A DNA stretch of 33,030 nt from NCBI RefSeq assembly GCF_008370685.1, contig NZ_VTZU01000072.1, positions 1 to 33,030 on the forward strand, read 5' to 3'. Positions 26,063 to 33,030 of this stretch are shown here, piece by piece. The stretch is from Aquimarina sp. RZ0 (GTDB taxonomy: Bacteria > Bacteroidota > Bacteroidia > Flavobacteriales > Flavobacteriaceae). Within the stretch, counting starts at the first letter, position 1. Every line of letters starts with the position of its first letter. Under the pieces are notes generated by a model. It saw nothing but the letters and a program-made list of their open reading frames with translations, did not search any database and had not been told where the DNA came from. The position numbers and the translations under genes are program-made.

Positions 26063-26473
26063 ATGAAAACTTTATCTGTTTTATTAATTGAAGATGATAT
26101 GATCGAAACTATGAAGTTTAATCGGGTGTTAAACTCATTAGAGTTAAAACATAAAGTGACCGAAGCTACTAATGGCGAAGAAGCATTAAAAATCCTAAAA
26201 GACAAAAATAGAATCCCGGATCTCATCCTTTTAGACCTTAATATGCCTAAAATGAATGGCAAAGAACTTCTTAAAATTCTAAAAGACGATCCTGTTTTGA
26301 GATATATTCCTGCTATTATATTGAGCACTTCTAATAATCATCAGGATATTAAAGAATGTTATGAGATTGGTGTTGCCGGATATATTATGAAGCCTCTTAA
26401 GTATGAGGAATACACACAAAAAATTAAGAATCTTCTCTCTTATTGGAGTGTTAGCGAGCTTATAAAAGGATAG
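26063..26473 (+). CDS. Stand-alone CheY-like response regulator receiver
   Basis: A 136-residue single receiver domain (Rcp1-like group). The acidic pocket is Glu10-Asp11-Asp12, the phosphoacceptor is Asp58 in LILLDLNMP, the switch Ser/Thr is in ILSTS (88-90) and the conserved Lys is Lys110 in IMKPL. There is no output domain, so it acts through protein contacts or as a phosphate shuttle or sink. It stands upstream of the H-NOX/kinase and FIST/kinase genes, but a strong palindromic terminator separates them, so it is transcribed on its own. Neither kinase in the cluster carries its own receiver. This protein is a good candidate for the intermediate between those kinases and the Hpt protein; that is inference. 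Confidence 0.9.
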   Translation: MKTLSVLLIEDDMIETMKFNRVLNSLELKHKVTEATNGEEALKILKDKNRIPDLILLDLNMPKMNGKELLKILKDDPVLRYIPAIILSTSNNHQDIKECYEIGVAGYIMKPLKYEEYTQKIKNLLSYWSVSELIKG

Positions 26474-26500
26474 TATGAAAGAGAGAATAATAAATTAAGT

Positions 26501-26534
26501 TTATTTTTTCCCTAAAATTTTAGGGAAAAAATAA
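26501..26534. terminator. Perfect palindromic bidirectional terminator
   Basis: The 17-base arm TTATTTTTTCCCTAAAA is followed directly by its exact reverse complement, a 34-base perfect palindrome with A- and T-runs on both sides. It lies 27 bases after the receiver gene and would stop transcription in either direction. Confidence 0.8.
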
Positions 26535-26873
26535 TTATTTATGTACATTATCCTTTCAATTACCCCAAGCTGTTTTAAAAAGACCTAAACAAAAACCAAC
26601 AATTTTTTGTTTATACAAAAAGAAAACTAAAGAATAGTCTAAGCCTACAGTTTCTTTTTATTCTGAAGAATATAGGTAAAAGATTCAGTTGTACTAAGTA
26701 AATCCAAGTTAGAAATTGATATTACACCGTTTATTGTTTGAATGTACTGTAAAATAAAACCCTGTTTTTTAGTATGAAACTAAGGTAAAAAAAAGGACAT
26801 CTTATTCGAGTATACTCAAAAGATAAACAGTTTTACATAAAAAAATAGTAATAACTAATTTAATCCTCCATTC
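26535..26873. other. Non-coding leader of the H-NOX operon
   Basis: About 340 A/T-rich bases without a gene. No convincing TAnnTTTG promoter, operator or hairpin was recognised, although the promoter of the H-NOX transcript should lie here because a terminator precedes it. Confidence 0.45.
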
Positions 26874-27413
26874 GTGAAAGGTATCATATTTACAGAATTT
26901 TTAGAACTGGTAGAAAACAAATTTGGGTTAGAAGTTGTAGATCAAATTATTCAAGAATCCAACTTACCTTCTGGAGGAATATATACTACGGTAGGAACCT
27001 ATGATTTTGCAGAAATGCTGAGTTTATTAAAAAAACTAAGCGCGCATACCACTATTAGCATTGATGATTTACTATTGACATATTCAGAACATTTTTTTGG
27101 TGTTTTGGTAGAAAGTTATCCAGGTTTAATTAGTAAATACAAAGACCCAATCGAACTCCTATCTTCTATTGAAGATCATATACACGTAGAAGTTCAAAAA
27201 ATATATCCGGATGCAGAATTACCAACTTTCGAAATTCTGGAAAAAACCAGTTCATCATTGGTGTTAGTTTATAAATCGAGTAGAGCAATGTATAATTTTG
27301 GCTTAGGTTTAATGAATAAAACTTTTGATCATTATAATGCAACAGCGACTATTCTTTTAGAAAAAATAAAAGAAGATGGAACAGAAGTAAAGTTTAGTAT
27401 TACCAAAAATTAA
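26874..27413 (+). CDS. H-NOX heme-binding gas sensor (NO/O2)
   Basis: A 179-residue stand-alone H-NOX (HNOB) protein of typical length. It begins with the hallmark MKGIIF, read here from a GTG start codon at 26874. The proximal heme ligand is expected to be His104 in EDHIHVEVQKIYP, and the heme-propionate YxSxR motif is present as Tyr133, Ser135, Arg137 (VYKSSR). In this family the heme binds NO, and in some members O2, and the protein controls an adjacent kinase or cyclase. The stop codon overlaps the kinase start by one base (TAATG), so the two are translationally coupled and probably act as a pair. No distal-pocket Tyr typical of O2-binding members was identified, so NO is the more likely ligand. 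This should be confirmed by alignment. Confidence 0.92.
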   Translation: MKGIIFTEFLELVENKFGLEVVDQIIQESNLPSGGIYTTVGTYDFAEMLSLLKKLSAHTTISIDDLLLTYSEHFFGVLVESYPGLISKYKDPIELLSSIEDHIHVEVQKIYPDAELPTFEILEKTSSSLVLVYKSSRAMYNFGLGLMNKTFDHYNATATILLEKIKEDGTEVKFSITKN

Positions 27414-29011
27414 TGAATAAAACTAAAAGTCCCGAAATACTTACAAGAGCTCTTTTTAGAGAACGAGAAGCCAGAAAACAGGCTGAAAAAATTCTTGAAG
27501 ATAAATCTATGGAATTATATAGACTTACTCAGGAACTCAAAAAAGCGAATGCCAAATTAAAAAAACAGGTTGATCAAAAGAACTCAGAATTAAAAGGAGT
27601 GTTTCAAAATCTAGTAGACGCCTATGTACTTATGGATGTCTTTGGCAATGTTATAGAAATGAACAGTGCTGCTGTTGAGTTATTCGGATATGATATAAGT
27701 ATTGAAAGTCTTAATGTCATGAATCTGATCTATAAAGAAGATTATGAATATGCTATTACATCTTTTCGAAAACTTATTACGGATGGGATATTTTCTGACT
27801 ATCAGGCTAGAGTATATACAAAGAAAAAAGGTGTTAGAACCGTGCATATAAATGCAAGTATTATTTTTGATCAAAAAAACAAACCTATTGCAGCACAAGG
27901 GATTGTGAGAGATATCACTGAGGAGTTAAGAGGAAAAGAGGTTTTTGAAGAACAAAAAAAACAATTATCAGTTATTGTAGAAAATTCATCATTAGGGATT
28001 GTTCTTTCGCAATACAAAAAAATTATCCAAACCAATAAAGCATTTCAAAACTTAATAGGGTATAGTAAGGAAGAATTAGAACAAAAAGAAGTGATTGATA
28101 TTTCTGTGAGGGATGAATATGAATCGTCTAGTGCATTTTTCGAAAAACTGCATAGAGGAATTATTGATGACTTTAGTATTAATAGGAGATTTGTTAAAAA
28201 AGATGGAAGCAAGTTTTGGGCAAAAACCAGCATTGCAGCAGTAAGAACTGCAGATGGAGTTCTAAGATATCAAGTTGCTCTGGTAGAAGATATCACTGAA
28301 CAATTAGAGGCAGAAAAGCAAAATAAAGAATTGCTGTTGAGTTTAGAAAAAAGTAACCAGGAGCTCAAAGATTATGCTCATATCGTATCCCATGATCTCA
28401 AATCCCCATTGAGAAGCATTAATGCATTGGTAAATTGGATAAAAGAAGACTATAATAAAGAGTTGGAAGGTACGGGGCTGGATAATATAGCGCTTATAGA
28501 AAATACACTGGAAAAGATGGAAAACCTGATTAGTGGGATTCTTAACTATTCTAGTGCAGGGAATAAAAATAATCTGGATACACAAAAATTAAACCTTAAT
28601 GAGATAATTACCGATATAACAGATACCATATTTATTCCGAAGCATGTAACGGTTTCTATAAAAAATAAATTACCCTATATTTATGGAGATAGAACCAGAA
28701 TACAGCAATTATTTCAGAATATAATAAGTAATGCAGTAAACTATATTGATAAGGAGGAAGGCAAAGTAGACATCGACTATCAGGATAAAGATTCGTATTA
28801 TGTTTTTAGTATAAAAGATAATGGAGTAGGGATTAAAAAGGAGTACCACGAAAAAATATTTAAAATATTTCAATCTCTAAGCGATAACAAAAACTCTACA
28901 GGTATAGGATTATCTATTGTTAAGAAAATATTAGATTTATATGAAGGAGATATTTGGTTAGAGAGCAAATCGGGAGTAGGTACTACATTTTATATAAGTT
29001 TAAAGAAATAA
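27413..29011 (+). CDS. PAS-domain sensor histidine kinase coupled to H-NOX
   Basis: A 532-residue soluble kinase without membrane segments. Order: N-terminal coiled coil (about 12-60, REREARKQAEKILEDKSMELY), PAS 1 (about 62-172), PAS 2 with PAC (about 182-300), a short coil, the HisKA domain with phospho-His327 in IVSHDLKSPLR, then the HATPase_c domain with N box NIISNAVNYI, G1 DNGVGI and G2 STGIGLSIV. It has no receiver. It begins one base inside the H-NOX stop and is the likely target of that sensor. Its catalytic core is strikingly like that of the second kinase at 30.3 kb (LISGIL, LVNWIKED, SHDLKSPLR), suggesting both act on the same downstream partner. The PAS domains may add another input such as redox or a ligand. 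Confidence 0.93.
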   Translation: MNKTKSPEILTRALFREREARKQAEKILEDKSMELYRLTQELKKANAKLKKQVDQKNSELKGVFQNLVDAYVLMDVFGNVIEMNSAAVELFGYDISIESLNVMNLIYKEDYEYAITSFRKLITDGIFSDYQARVYTKKKGVRTVHINASIIFDQKNKPIAAQGIVRDITEELRGKEVFEEQKKQLSVIVENSSLGIVLSQYKKIIQTNKAFQNLIGYSKEELEQKEVIDISVRDEYESSSAFFEKLHRGIIDDFSINRRFVKKDGSKFWAKTSIAAVRTADGVLRYQVALVEDITEQLEAEKQNKELLLSLEKSNQELKDYAHIVSHDLKSPLRSINALVNWIKEDYNKELEGTGLDNIALIENTLEKMENLISGILNYSSAGNKNNLDTQKLNLNEIITDITDTIFIPKHVTVSIKNKLPYIYGDRTRIQQLFQNIISNAVNYIDKEEGKVDIDYQDKDSYYVFSIKDNGVGIKKEYHEKIFKIFQSLSDNKNSTGIGLSIVKKILDLYEGDIWLESKSGVGTTFYISLKK

Positions 29012-29140
29012 TATCTGCTAATAGATATCTAATAATCTATAGAACTTCTTAAGAAATAGATATTTCTAAAGGAATGTAAGATCAATAACGTATAAGTATA
29101 GAGGGAACTATATATTTATATTCTTATTAAATAAGTGCAT

Positions 29141-30274
29141 ATGAAGATTCAGCAATTAGAAAAACAAAAAAATCAAGACTGGAAAGCTTTACATGATGCT
29201 TCCCAAACATTAGTAAAACCCTTGGTATTAGTTTTTGGAAATCGTTATCAGTTGGAGAACTCTGATATTTATGAAGAAGTAAGAAATATGTTTTCTGACG
29301 GGCATATAGTATTTGGTACTACAGCAGGAGAAATAATTGGAGAGCATGTGTATGAAGAATCAATCACGCTAACAGCCATAGAATTTGAAAAAAGTACATT
29401 TGAGGTTAGAAGAGAAAATATTCTGGACCATCATAAAGATGCTTTAATGGCAGGGAAATCATTAATAGAAAAAATGCCTAAAGATGGGCTTAAGCATGTT
29501 TTTGTTATTTCTGAAGGAAGTTTTGTTAATGGGTCGGCATTGATAGAAGGATTAGAATTAGCGTACAAAGAGATTACTTTTACTGGTGGATTGTGCGGTG
29601 ATGATACCCGTTTTGAAAAAACATTGGTAGGATATAATGCCCCTCCAAAAGAAGGAGAAATTGTAATTATTGGTTTCTATGGAGAATCATTAGAAATTAC
29701 ATATGCCCAATATGGAGGGTGGACACCTTTTGGTCCGGAACGTATTATTACGAAGTCAGACCATAATATTCTTTATGAACTGGACGGTCAGCCGGCACTT
29801 GATTTATATAAAAAATACCTAGGTGAGAAAGCTTCAGAATTGCCGCAATCGGCATTGCTATATCCATTAAGTGTAAAATCTGAAAATAGAACAGAACCGA
29901 TTGTAAGAACAGTATTATCCATTGATGAAAAAGCCAATACGATGATTTTGGCAGGAGATGTGCCAGAAGACTCAATAGTGCAATTGATGATGGCAAATAT
30001 TGATAGTATCGCAGATGGAGCTTCTAAAGCAGCGGATATAGGTATGGAAAATCGCTCAACAGATCCAGAGCTTGCCCTTTTAATAAGTTGTATTGGCAGA
30101 AAATTAGTAATGGATCAACGAGTAGAAGAAGAAGTGGAAGAAGTAATAGAATCTATAGGATCAAAAACCGTAGTGAGTGGGTTTTACTCTTATGGGGAAT
30201 TAGCGCCTTTTAGATTTGGTAATACTTGTGAACTCCATAATCAAACTATGACACTCACACTTTTTAGCGAATAA
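29141..30274 (+). CDS. FIST-domain sensor protein, NosP-like candidate heme/NO sensor
   Basis: A 377-residue protein with FIST_N (about 25-190, VLVFGNRYQLE, IVFGTTAGEIIG, VFVISEGSFVNGSALIEGL, FTGGLCGDD) and FIST_C (about 210-355, ALDLYKKYLG, SALLYPL, LLISCIGRKLVMDQR) and the conserved end GFYSYGELAPF...CELHNQTMTLTL. I start at the ATG at 29141; a GTG at 29135 would add two residues. It is soluble. FIST proteins are intracellular sensory proteins; one branch, NosP, is a reported NO-binding heme protein encoded next to a histidine kinase. Here the gene is followed after two bases by a histidine kinase, as in NosP operons. His366 near the C-terminus is highly conserved in FIST proteins, but whether it is a heme ligand is not established here. 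An amino-acid or small-ligand sensor is the alternative. It lies 129 bases after the first kinase. Confidence 0.85.
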   Translation: MKIQQLEKQKNQDWKALHDASQTLVKPLVLVFGNRYQLENSDIYEEVRNMFSDGHIVFGTTAGEIIGEHVYEESITLTAIEFEKSTFEVRRENILDHHKDALMAGKSLIEKMPKDGLKHVFVISEGSFVNGSALIEGLELAYKEITFTGGLCGDDTRFEKTLVGYNAPPKEGEIVIIGFYGESLEITYAQYGGWTPFGPERIITKSDHNILYELDGQPALDLYKKYLGEKASELPQSALLYPLSVKSENRTEPIVRTVLSIDEKANTMILAGDVPEDSIVQLMMANIDSIADGASKAADIGMENRSTDPELALLISCIGRKLVMDQRVEEEVEEVIESIGSKTVVSGFYSYGELAPFRFGNTCELHNQTMTLTLFSE

Positions 30275-30276
30275 TA

Positions 30277-31329
30277 ATGAACTCTCTACTCTTAAGGCAA
30301 ATAAGAAAACATTTAAGCGAAGACAAAAAAAATGATGCAGAGATAAAAATATTTCTGGAAGCTATAAATAAATCATATTTTAATTATGAAGAACAACAAA
30401 GTATGTTGCAAAGAGCAATGTCTATTAGTTCTAAAGAATTATATGATGCTAATCAGAAATTAAGAGAAGAAGCCGTGCAACAACGTAAAGTTATTGAAAG
30501 TCTTACGGATTCAACCAGAATATTAGAAAGTATAACCTATAAGAAAGAAGCTGATGGAGATGGGAAATCACAAGAACTTAATGGTATAGAGTTAGCCAAT
30601 TTGATAGAAAAACAAGCATTGCAAATTTCTAAAATAGAACAGCAAAGAGAACGTATTCTGAGTGATCTGGAAAAAAGTAATAAAGAATTAAGAGAGTATG
30701 CTCAGGTAGTATCACATGATCTCAAATCTCCATTAAGGAATGTAAATACACTTATTAATTGGATAAAAGAAGATAATACTAACTTGGATAAAATGACCAG
30801 TAGTAATCTTGATTTGATTAATAAGAATATCGAGAAAATGGATAATTTGATTAGTGGAATTCTGGAATATTCTATTATCGATAAAAAAGAAGGAGTTACC
30901 ATTTCTATGGACGTACATGAGATCATAGAGGATACTATAGATTTAGTACACGCACCAGAAAATATAACGTTTGTCATAAAAGATAAGCTTCCTGTTCTTA
31001 AGGCAGATGAATTGCGCATCAGACAGCTGTTTCAGAATCTAATCAGTAATGCAATTGGGAGTATAGATAAAGAGCAAGGAATTATTAATATTGGAGCAAC
31101 AGAACAGAAAAAATACTGGAAGTTCTATATTCAGGACAATGGGAAAGGAATTCCTGAGAAATATCATCAAAAAATATTTCAAATATTCCAAAGTGTAGAT
31201 GATACCAAAGAATCTACAGGGATAGGGTTGTCTATCGTACAGAAAATAGTAGATTTTTATGGAGGTAAAATATGGCTAACCTCAAAACCTGGTGTGGGAA
31301 CTACTTTTTATTTTACTTTAAAAAAATGA
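30277..31329 (+). CDS. Cytoplasmic histidine kinase paired with the FIST protein
   Basis: A 350-residue soluble kinase without PAS, GAF or membrane domains. Its N-terminus (about 26-62) has the pattern FLEAINKSY...LQRAMSISSKELYDANQKL; I recall this arrangement (SY, then LxRSLxxSSxEL, then N..L) from kinases encoded beside FIST/NosP genes. A long coiled coil follows, then HisKA with phospho-His147 (VVSHDLKSPLR) and HATPase_c (NLISNAIGSI, DNGKGI, STGIGLSIV). Lacking a sensor, it should take its signal from the FIST protein two bases upstream. Its stop overlaps the Hpt start (ATGA), so the genes are coupled. The core closely resembles the first kinase, consistent with duplication and shared output. 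Confidence 0.92.
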   Translation: MNSLLLRQIRKHLSEDKKNDAEIKIFLEAINKSYFNYEEQQSMLQRAMSISSKELYDANQKLREEAVQQRKVIESLTDSTRILESITYKKEADGDGKSQELNGIELANLIEKQALQISKIEQQRERILSDLEKSNKELREYAQVVSHDLKSPLRNVNTLINWIKEDNTNLDKMTSSNLDLINKNIEKMDNLISGILEYSIIDKKEGVTISMDVHEIIEDTIDLVHAPENITFVIKDKLPVLKADELRIRQLFQNLISNAIGSIDKEQGIINIGATEQKKYWKFYIQDNGKGIPEKYHQKIFQIFQSVDDTKESTGIGLSIVQKIVDFYGGKIWLTSKPGVGTTFYFTLKK

Positions 31330-31655
31330 TAAAGATGGATGAGAAACCAAACCTTATATATATAAAAGAATTAGCTGCAGGTTCTCAAGATTTTGAACAA
31401 AAGCTTATTGCTATTATCAAAAAAGAATTTCCCGAAGAGAAAAAAGAGTTTCTTGACAACTATAATACAGGCCAGTACAAAAAAGCAGCAGAAAATGTAC
31501 ATAAGCTAAAACATAAAATAGGAATGCTTGGTTTTGAAAAAGAATATCAGACTACCATAGACTTTGAGGAAGAATTAAAGGAGAATAATCCCTTATTGTT
31601 TTCAAAATTTATGCTAATTTTAGAAGCTATAGAACATTTTCTTACAACACTATAA
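31326..31655 (+). CDS. Hpt histidine phosphotransfer protein
   Basis: A 109-residue all-helical protein. The phospho-His is expected at His59 in the Hpt motif ENVHKLKHKIGMLGFE, which aligns with the usual AHxLKGxxxxLG pattern. I choose the ATG at 31326 because it overlaps the kinase stop in ATGA; an earlier in-frame ATG at 31272 lies inside the kinase gene and is unlikely. It carries phosphate between a receiver and a final regulator. The following LytTR regulator gene starts 12 bases downstream, and neither kinase has a receiver, so a relay kinase - receiver - Hpt - LytTR, or reverse flow as in some NO pathways, is plausible. Hpt proteins vary greatly in sequence; the call rests on the motif, size, helical character and neighbours. 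Confidence 0.85.
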   Translation: MIKMDEKPNLIYIKELAAGSQDFEQKLIAIIKKEFPEEKKEFLDNYNTGQYKKAAENVHKLKHKIGMLGFEKEYQTTIDFEEELKENNPLLFSKFMLILEAIEHFLTTL

Positions 31656-31667
31656 ACCTTAAAAACT

Positions 31668-32399
31668 ATGAATTGCATCATTATAGACGATGAAGAAACT
31701 GCGAGAGTAATTATCAAACAACTTTGTTCGCAGGTTGATGAATTAAATACAATAGAAGAGTTTCCTAATGCAATTCACGCCATAAAGTTTTTAAATCAGC
31801 AAGAAGTAGACCTTATTTTTTTAGATATTCATATGCCGGATTTTACGGGTTTTGATTTTATCCAGACGTTAAAAAATCCACCAAAAATTATTGTAACGAC
31901 TTCTGATAAGAATTTTGCGCTTGAAGCCTTTGAATATGACTGTATTGTAGATTATATGGTAAAACCAATTACACTTCCCCGTTTCCTAAAGGCAATTCAA
32001 AAAGCAGAAAGCGCCACAGTGGTCACTTCTGTCACAATCCCAACATCTTCAGAATCAGAAAGTATTGCGTCCTCTGCATCTTCTGGAGAAAATGATCTAT
32101 ATGTGAATATTGATCGTAGATTGATTAAAATTGATATTCCAACAATTAATGTGGTAGAAGCCAAAGGAGATTATATTTTAATTAAAACCGAAAAAAAGAA
32201 TTATACCGTACACTCTACTCTAAAAAAAATTGAAGAAAAACTTCCAGAAGACCTTTTCTTAAAAGTACATCGTTCTTATGTCATCAATATAAAACGTATT
32301 ATAGATATTGAGGATAATAGTGTATTGATAGAAAAAGATGTTATCCCTGTAAGTCGTTCTAATCGTCCTGAATTGATGAAACGCTTAAACCTTCTTTAA
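31668..32399 (+). CDS. LytTR-type response regulator
   Basis: A 243-residue DNA-binding regulator. Receiver at 1-115: acidic pair Asp7-Asp8, phosphoacceptor Asp53 in LIFLDIHMP, TTS near 77-79, Lys99 in YMVKP. A Ser/Thr-rich linker follows (about 118-140, PTSSESESIASSASSG), then the LytTR domain (about 143-243) with the family marks NVVEAKGDYILIKTEKKNY, STLKKIEEKLP, FLKVHRSYVINIKRI and a closing IPVSRSNRPELMKRL. LytTR proteins bind paired direct repeats 21-22 bases apart, and one such pair lies at 25933-25965 before the receiver gene. It is the last gene of the FIST - kinase - Hpt - LytTR operon and the only DNA-binding output in the cluster. Confidence 0.93.
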   Translation: MNCIIIDDEETARVIIKQLCSQVDELNTIEEFPNAIHAIKFLNQQEVDLIFLDIHMPDFTGFDFIQTLKNPPKIIVTTSDKNFALEAFEYDCIVDYMVKPITLPRFLKAIQKAESATVVTSVTIPTSSESESIASSASSGENDLYVNIDRRLIKIDIPTINVVEAKGDYILIKTEKKNYTVHSTLKKIEEKLPEDLFLKVHRSYVINIKRIIDIEDNSVLIEKDVIPVSRSNRPELMKRLNLL

Positions 32400-32516
32400 A
32401 CCATTCATAGTGGTCATTTATCTTTAGTATATGTCTTCTGATCGAATCGTAATGATATACAGAGTAATTATTGATTAATTTTAACTATCTGAAAAAGTTA
32501 CAATTATGAAAAAATA

Positions 32517-32694
32517 ATGATTCTTATCTTCCTCCTTTATTTCGTTACTCATATTCAAGGATCATTTGATTATGATTTAAACCAAAAAGTTTGGGTTTTA
32601 TAGCATACCGAAAAAATAGTCAAGATTAAGAGTACAACATATAAATTTTGCAAACAAAACATTATACAATTCTCAGATGATAGTACTGTCAACT
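32517..32694 (+). pseudogene. Possible decayed small secreted-protein gene
   Basis: An ATG at 32517 opens a frame starting MILIFLLYFVTHIQG, signal-peptide-like, that reaches a TAG at 32601-32603. The same frame then stays open for 30 further codons (including KIVKIKSTTYKF and IIQFSDDSTVN) to a TGA at 32694. An earlier ATGAAAAAATAATG at about 32506 looks like a broken MKK start. The pattern resembles a small flavobacterial lipoprotein or lipocalin-like protein with an internal stop. No family was confirmed. Chance is possible in a frame of about 60 codons. Confidence 0.35.
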
Positions 32695-32740
32695 GAATCA
32701 AAAAGAAATAGTTTTAGTAGGTAATATTATCTGAGAATTG
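32667..32740. repeat. Inverted repeat next to MITE copy 4
   Basis: CAATTCTCAGAT at the left end is the exact reverse complement of ATCTGAGAATTG at the right end (32729-32740), with about 50 bases between. The right arm ends three bases before the MITE. It may be a terminator-like fold or the remains of another element. Confidence 0.4.
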
Positions 32741-32743
32741 AAA

Positions 32744-32909
32744 TTATACGATTTGTGATTAAAAAATTCGTATAAATTCATTGAATTATTTTTTCTTTAT
32801 GCAAGGCAAAAAAATCAAGCATAGCTATAGCTACGGTTTATTTTTTAAACGAAGTAGAAAGGAAAAAGAAACGATGAATATGCGAAATTTTTAGTTATAA
32901 ATCGTATTA
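32744..32909 (+). mobile_element. MITE-like element, copy 4
   Basis: A 166-base repeat, TTATACGATTT to AAATCGTATTA, almost identical to copy 3 and in the same orientation. It is non-coding. Long imperfect terminal inverted repeats surround a central CATAGCTATAGCTACGG palindromic region. Confidence 0.85.
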
Positions 32910-33030
32910 CTCCAGATGCATGCTTTAGAGTATGTTTAAAAAGAATACAAATTGAAAATCAATAGTTTGAGGTTCTGAGGACACTTCAAATGATGAGAAT
33001 ATCGAGATATTTTAATTATTTGAAGTAAGC
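32910..33030. other. Unassigned end of the window
   Basis: About 120 bases after MITE copy 4. No open reading frame, RNA gene or clear regulatory motif was recognised. Confidence 0.4.

Noticed and set aside
31272..31325. Earlier ATG for the Hpt gene, giving 127 residues
   Set aside because: It would lie inside the kinase gene by 58 bases; the ATG at 31326 overlapping the kinase stop gives a normal Hpt length and coupling.
16954..32909. Regularly repeated sequence as a CRISPR array
   Set aside because: The repeats are 166-168 bases, kilobases apart and in both orientations, with no spacers or cas genes.

Overview
The window is AT-rich DNA from a marine member of the Bacteroidota, most likely the family Flavobacteriaceae. 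An agar-degrading genus such as Aquimarina would fit, but the genus is a guess. The grounds are a SusC/SusD pair, type IX secretion (T9SS) C-terminal sorting domains on secreted enzymes, a TTG-N17-TAnnTTTG promoter of the Bacteroidetes type, start codons without Shine-Dalgarno sequences, and LytTR and H-NOX signalling proteins typical of marine flavobacteria. No rRNA, tRNA, CRISPR array or transposase gene was seen.

Left and centre (about 0.4-25 kb): a polysaccharide-utilisation locus for a red-algal galactan (agar or porphyran). It starts with a small T9SS-secreted protein and a divergent LacI-type regulator. Next comes a SusC-SusD-surface lipoprotein operon. Three large secreted enzymes follow: GH86, GH16 beta-agarase type, and a second GH86. 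All three end in the same cassette (Big2, two CBM6-like modules, T9SS sorting domain). A decayed 3' end of a fourth such gene lies between the GH16 and the second GH86. The locus ends with a second LacI-type regulator facing a 2-keto-3-deoxygluconate kinase / KDPG aldolase pair. The intergenic region between them holds a perfect 32-bp palindrome beside the regulator and a related imperfect palindrome beside the kinase. Working model: surface enzymes cut the galactan, SusCD imports oligosaccharides, and the kinase and aldolase finish the 3,6-anhydro-L-galactose (or another KDG-yielding) branch to pyruvate and glyceraldehyde 3-phosphate.

Right (about 26-32.4 kb): a signalling cluster. It contains a stand-alone receiver, an H-NOX heme sensor translationally coupled to a PAS histidine kinase, a FIST-domain protein followed by a second histidine kinase without a recognised sensor domain, an Hpt protein and a LytTR response regulator. 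H-NOX proteins sense NO or O2, and some FIST proteins (the NosP group) are reported NO-binding heme proteins. The layout therefore reads as two gas sensors feeding two related kinases into one Hpt/LytTR phosphorelay. This is the most unusual system in the window.

Spread through the intergenic regions are four copies of a 166-168 bp MITE-like element with long imperfect terminal inverted repeats. One copy interrupts the decayed glycosidase tail. One copy of a second, different MITE-like element is also present. Most transcription units end in clear hairpins.
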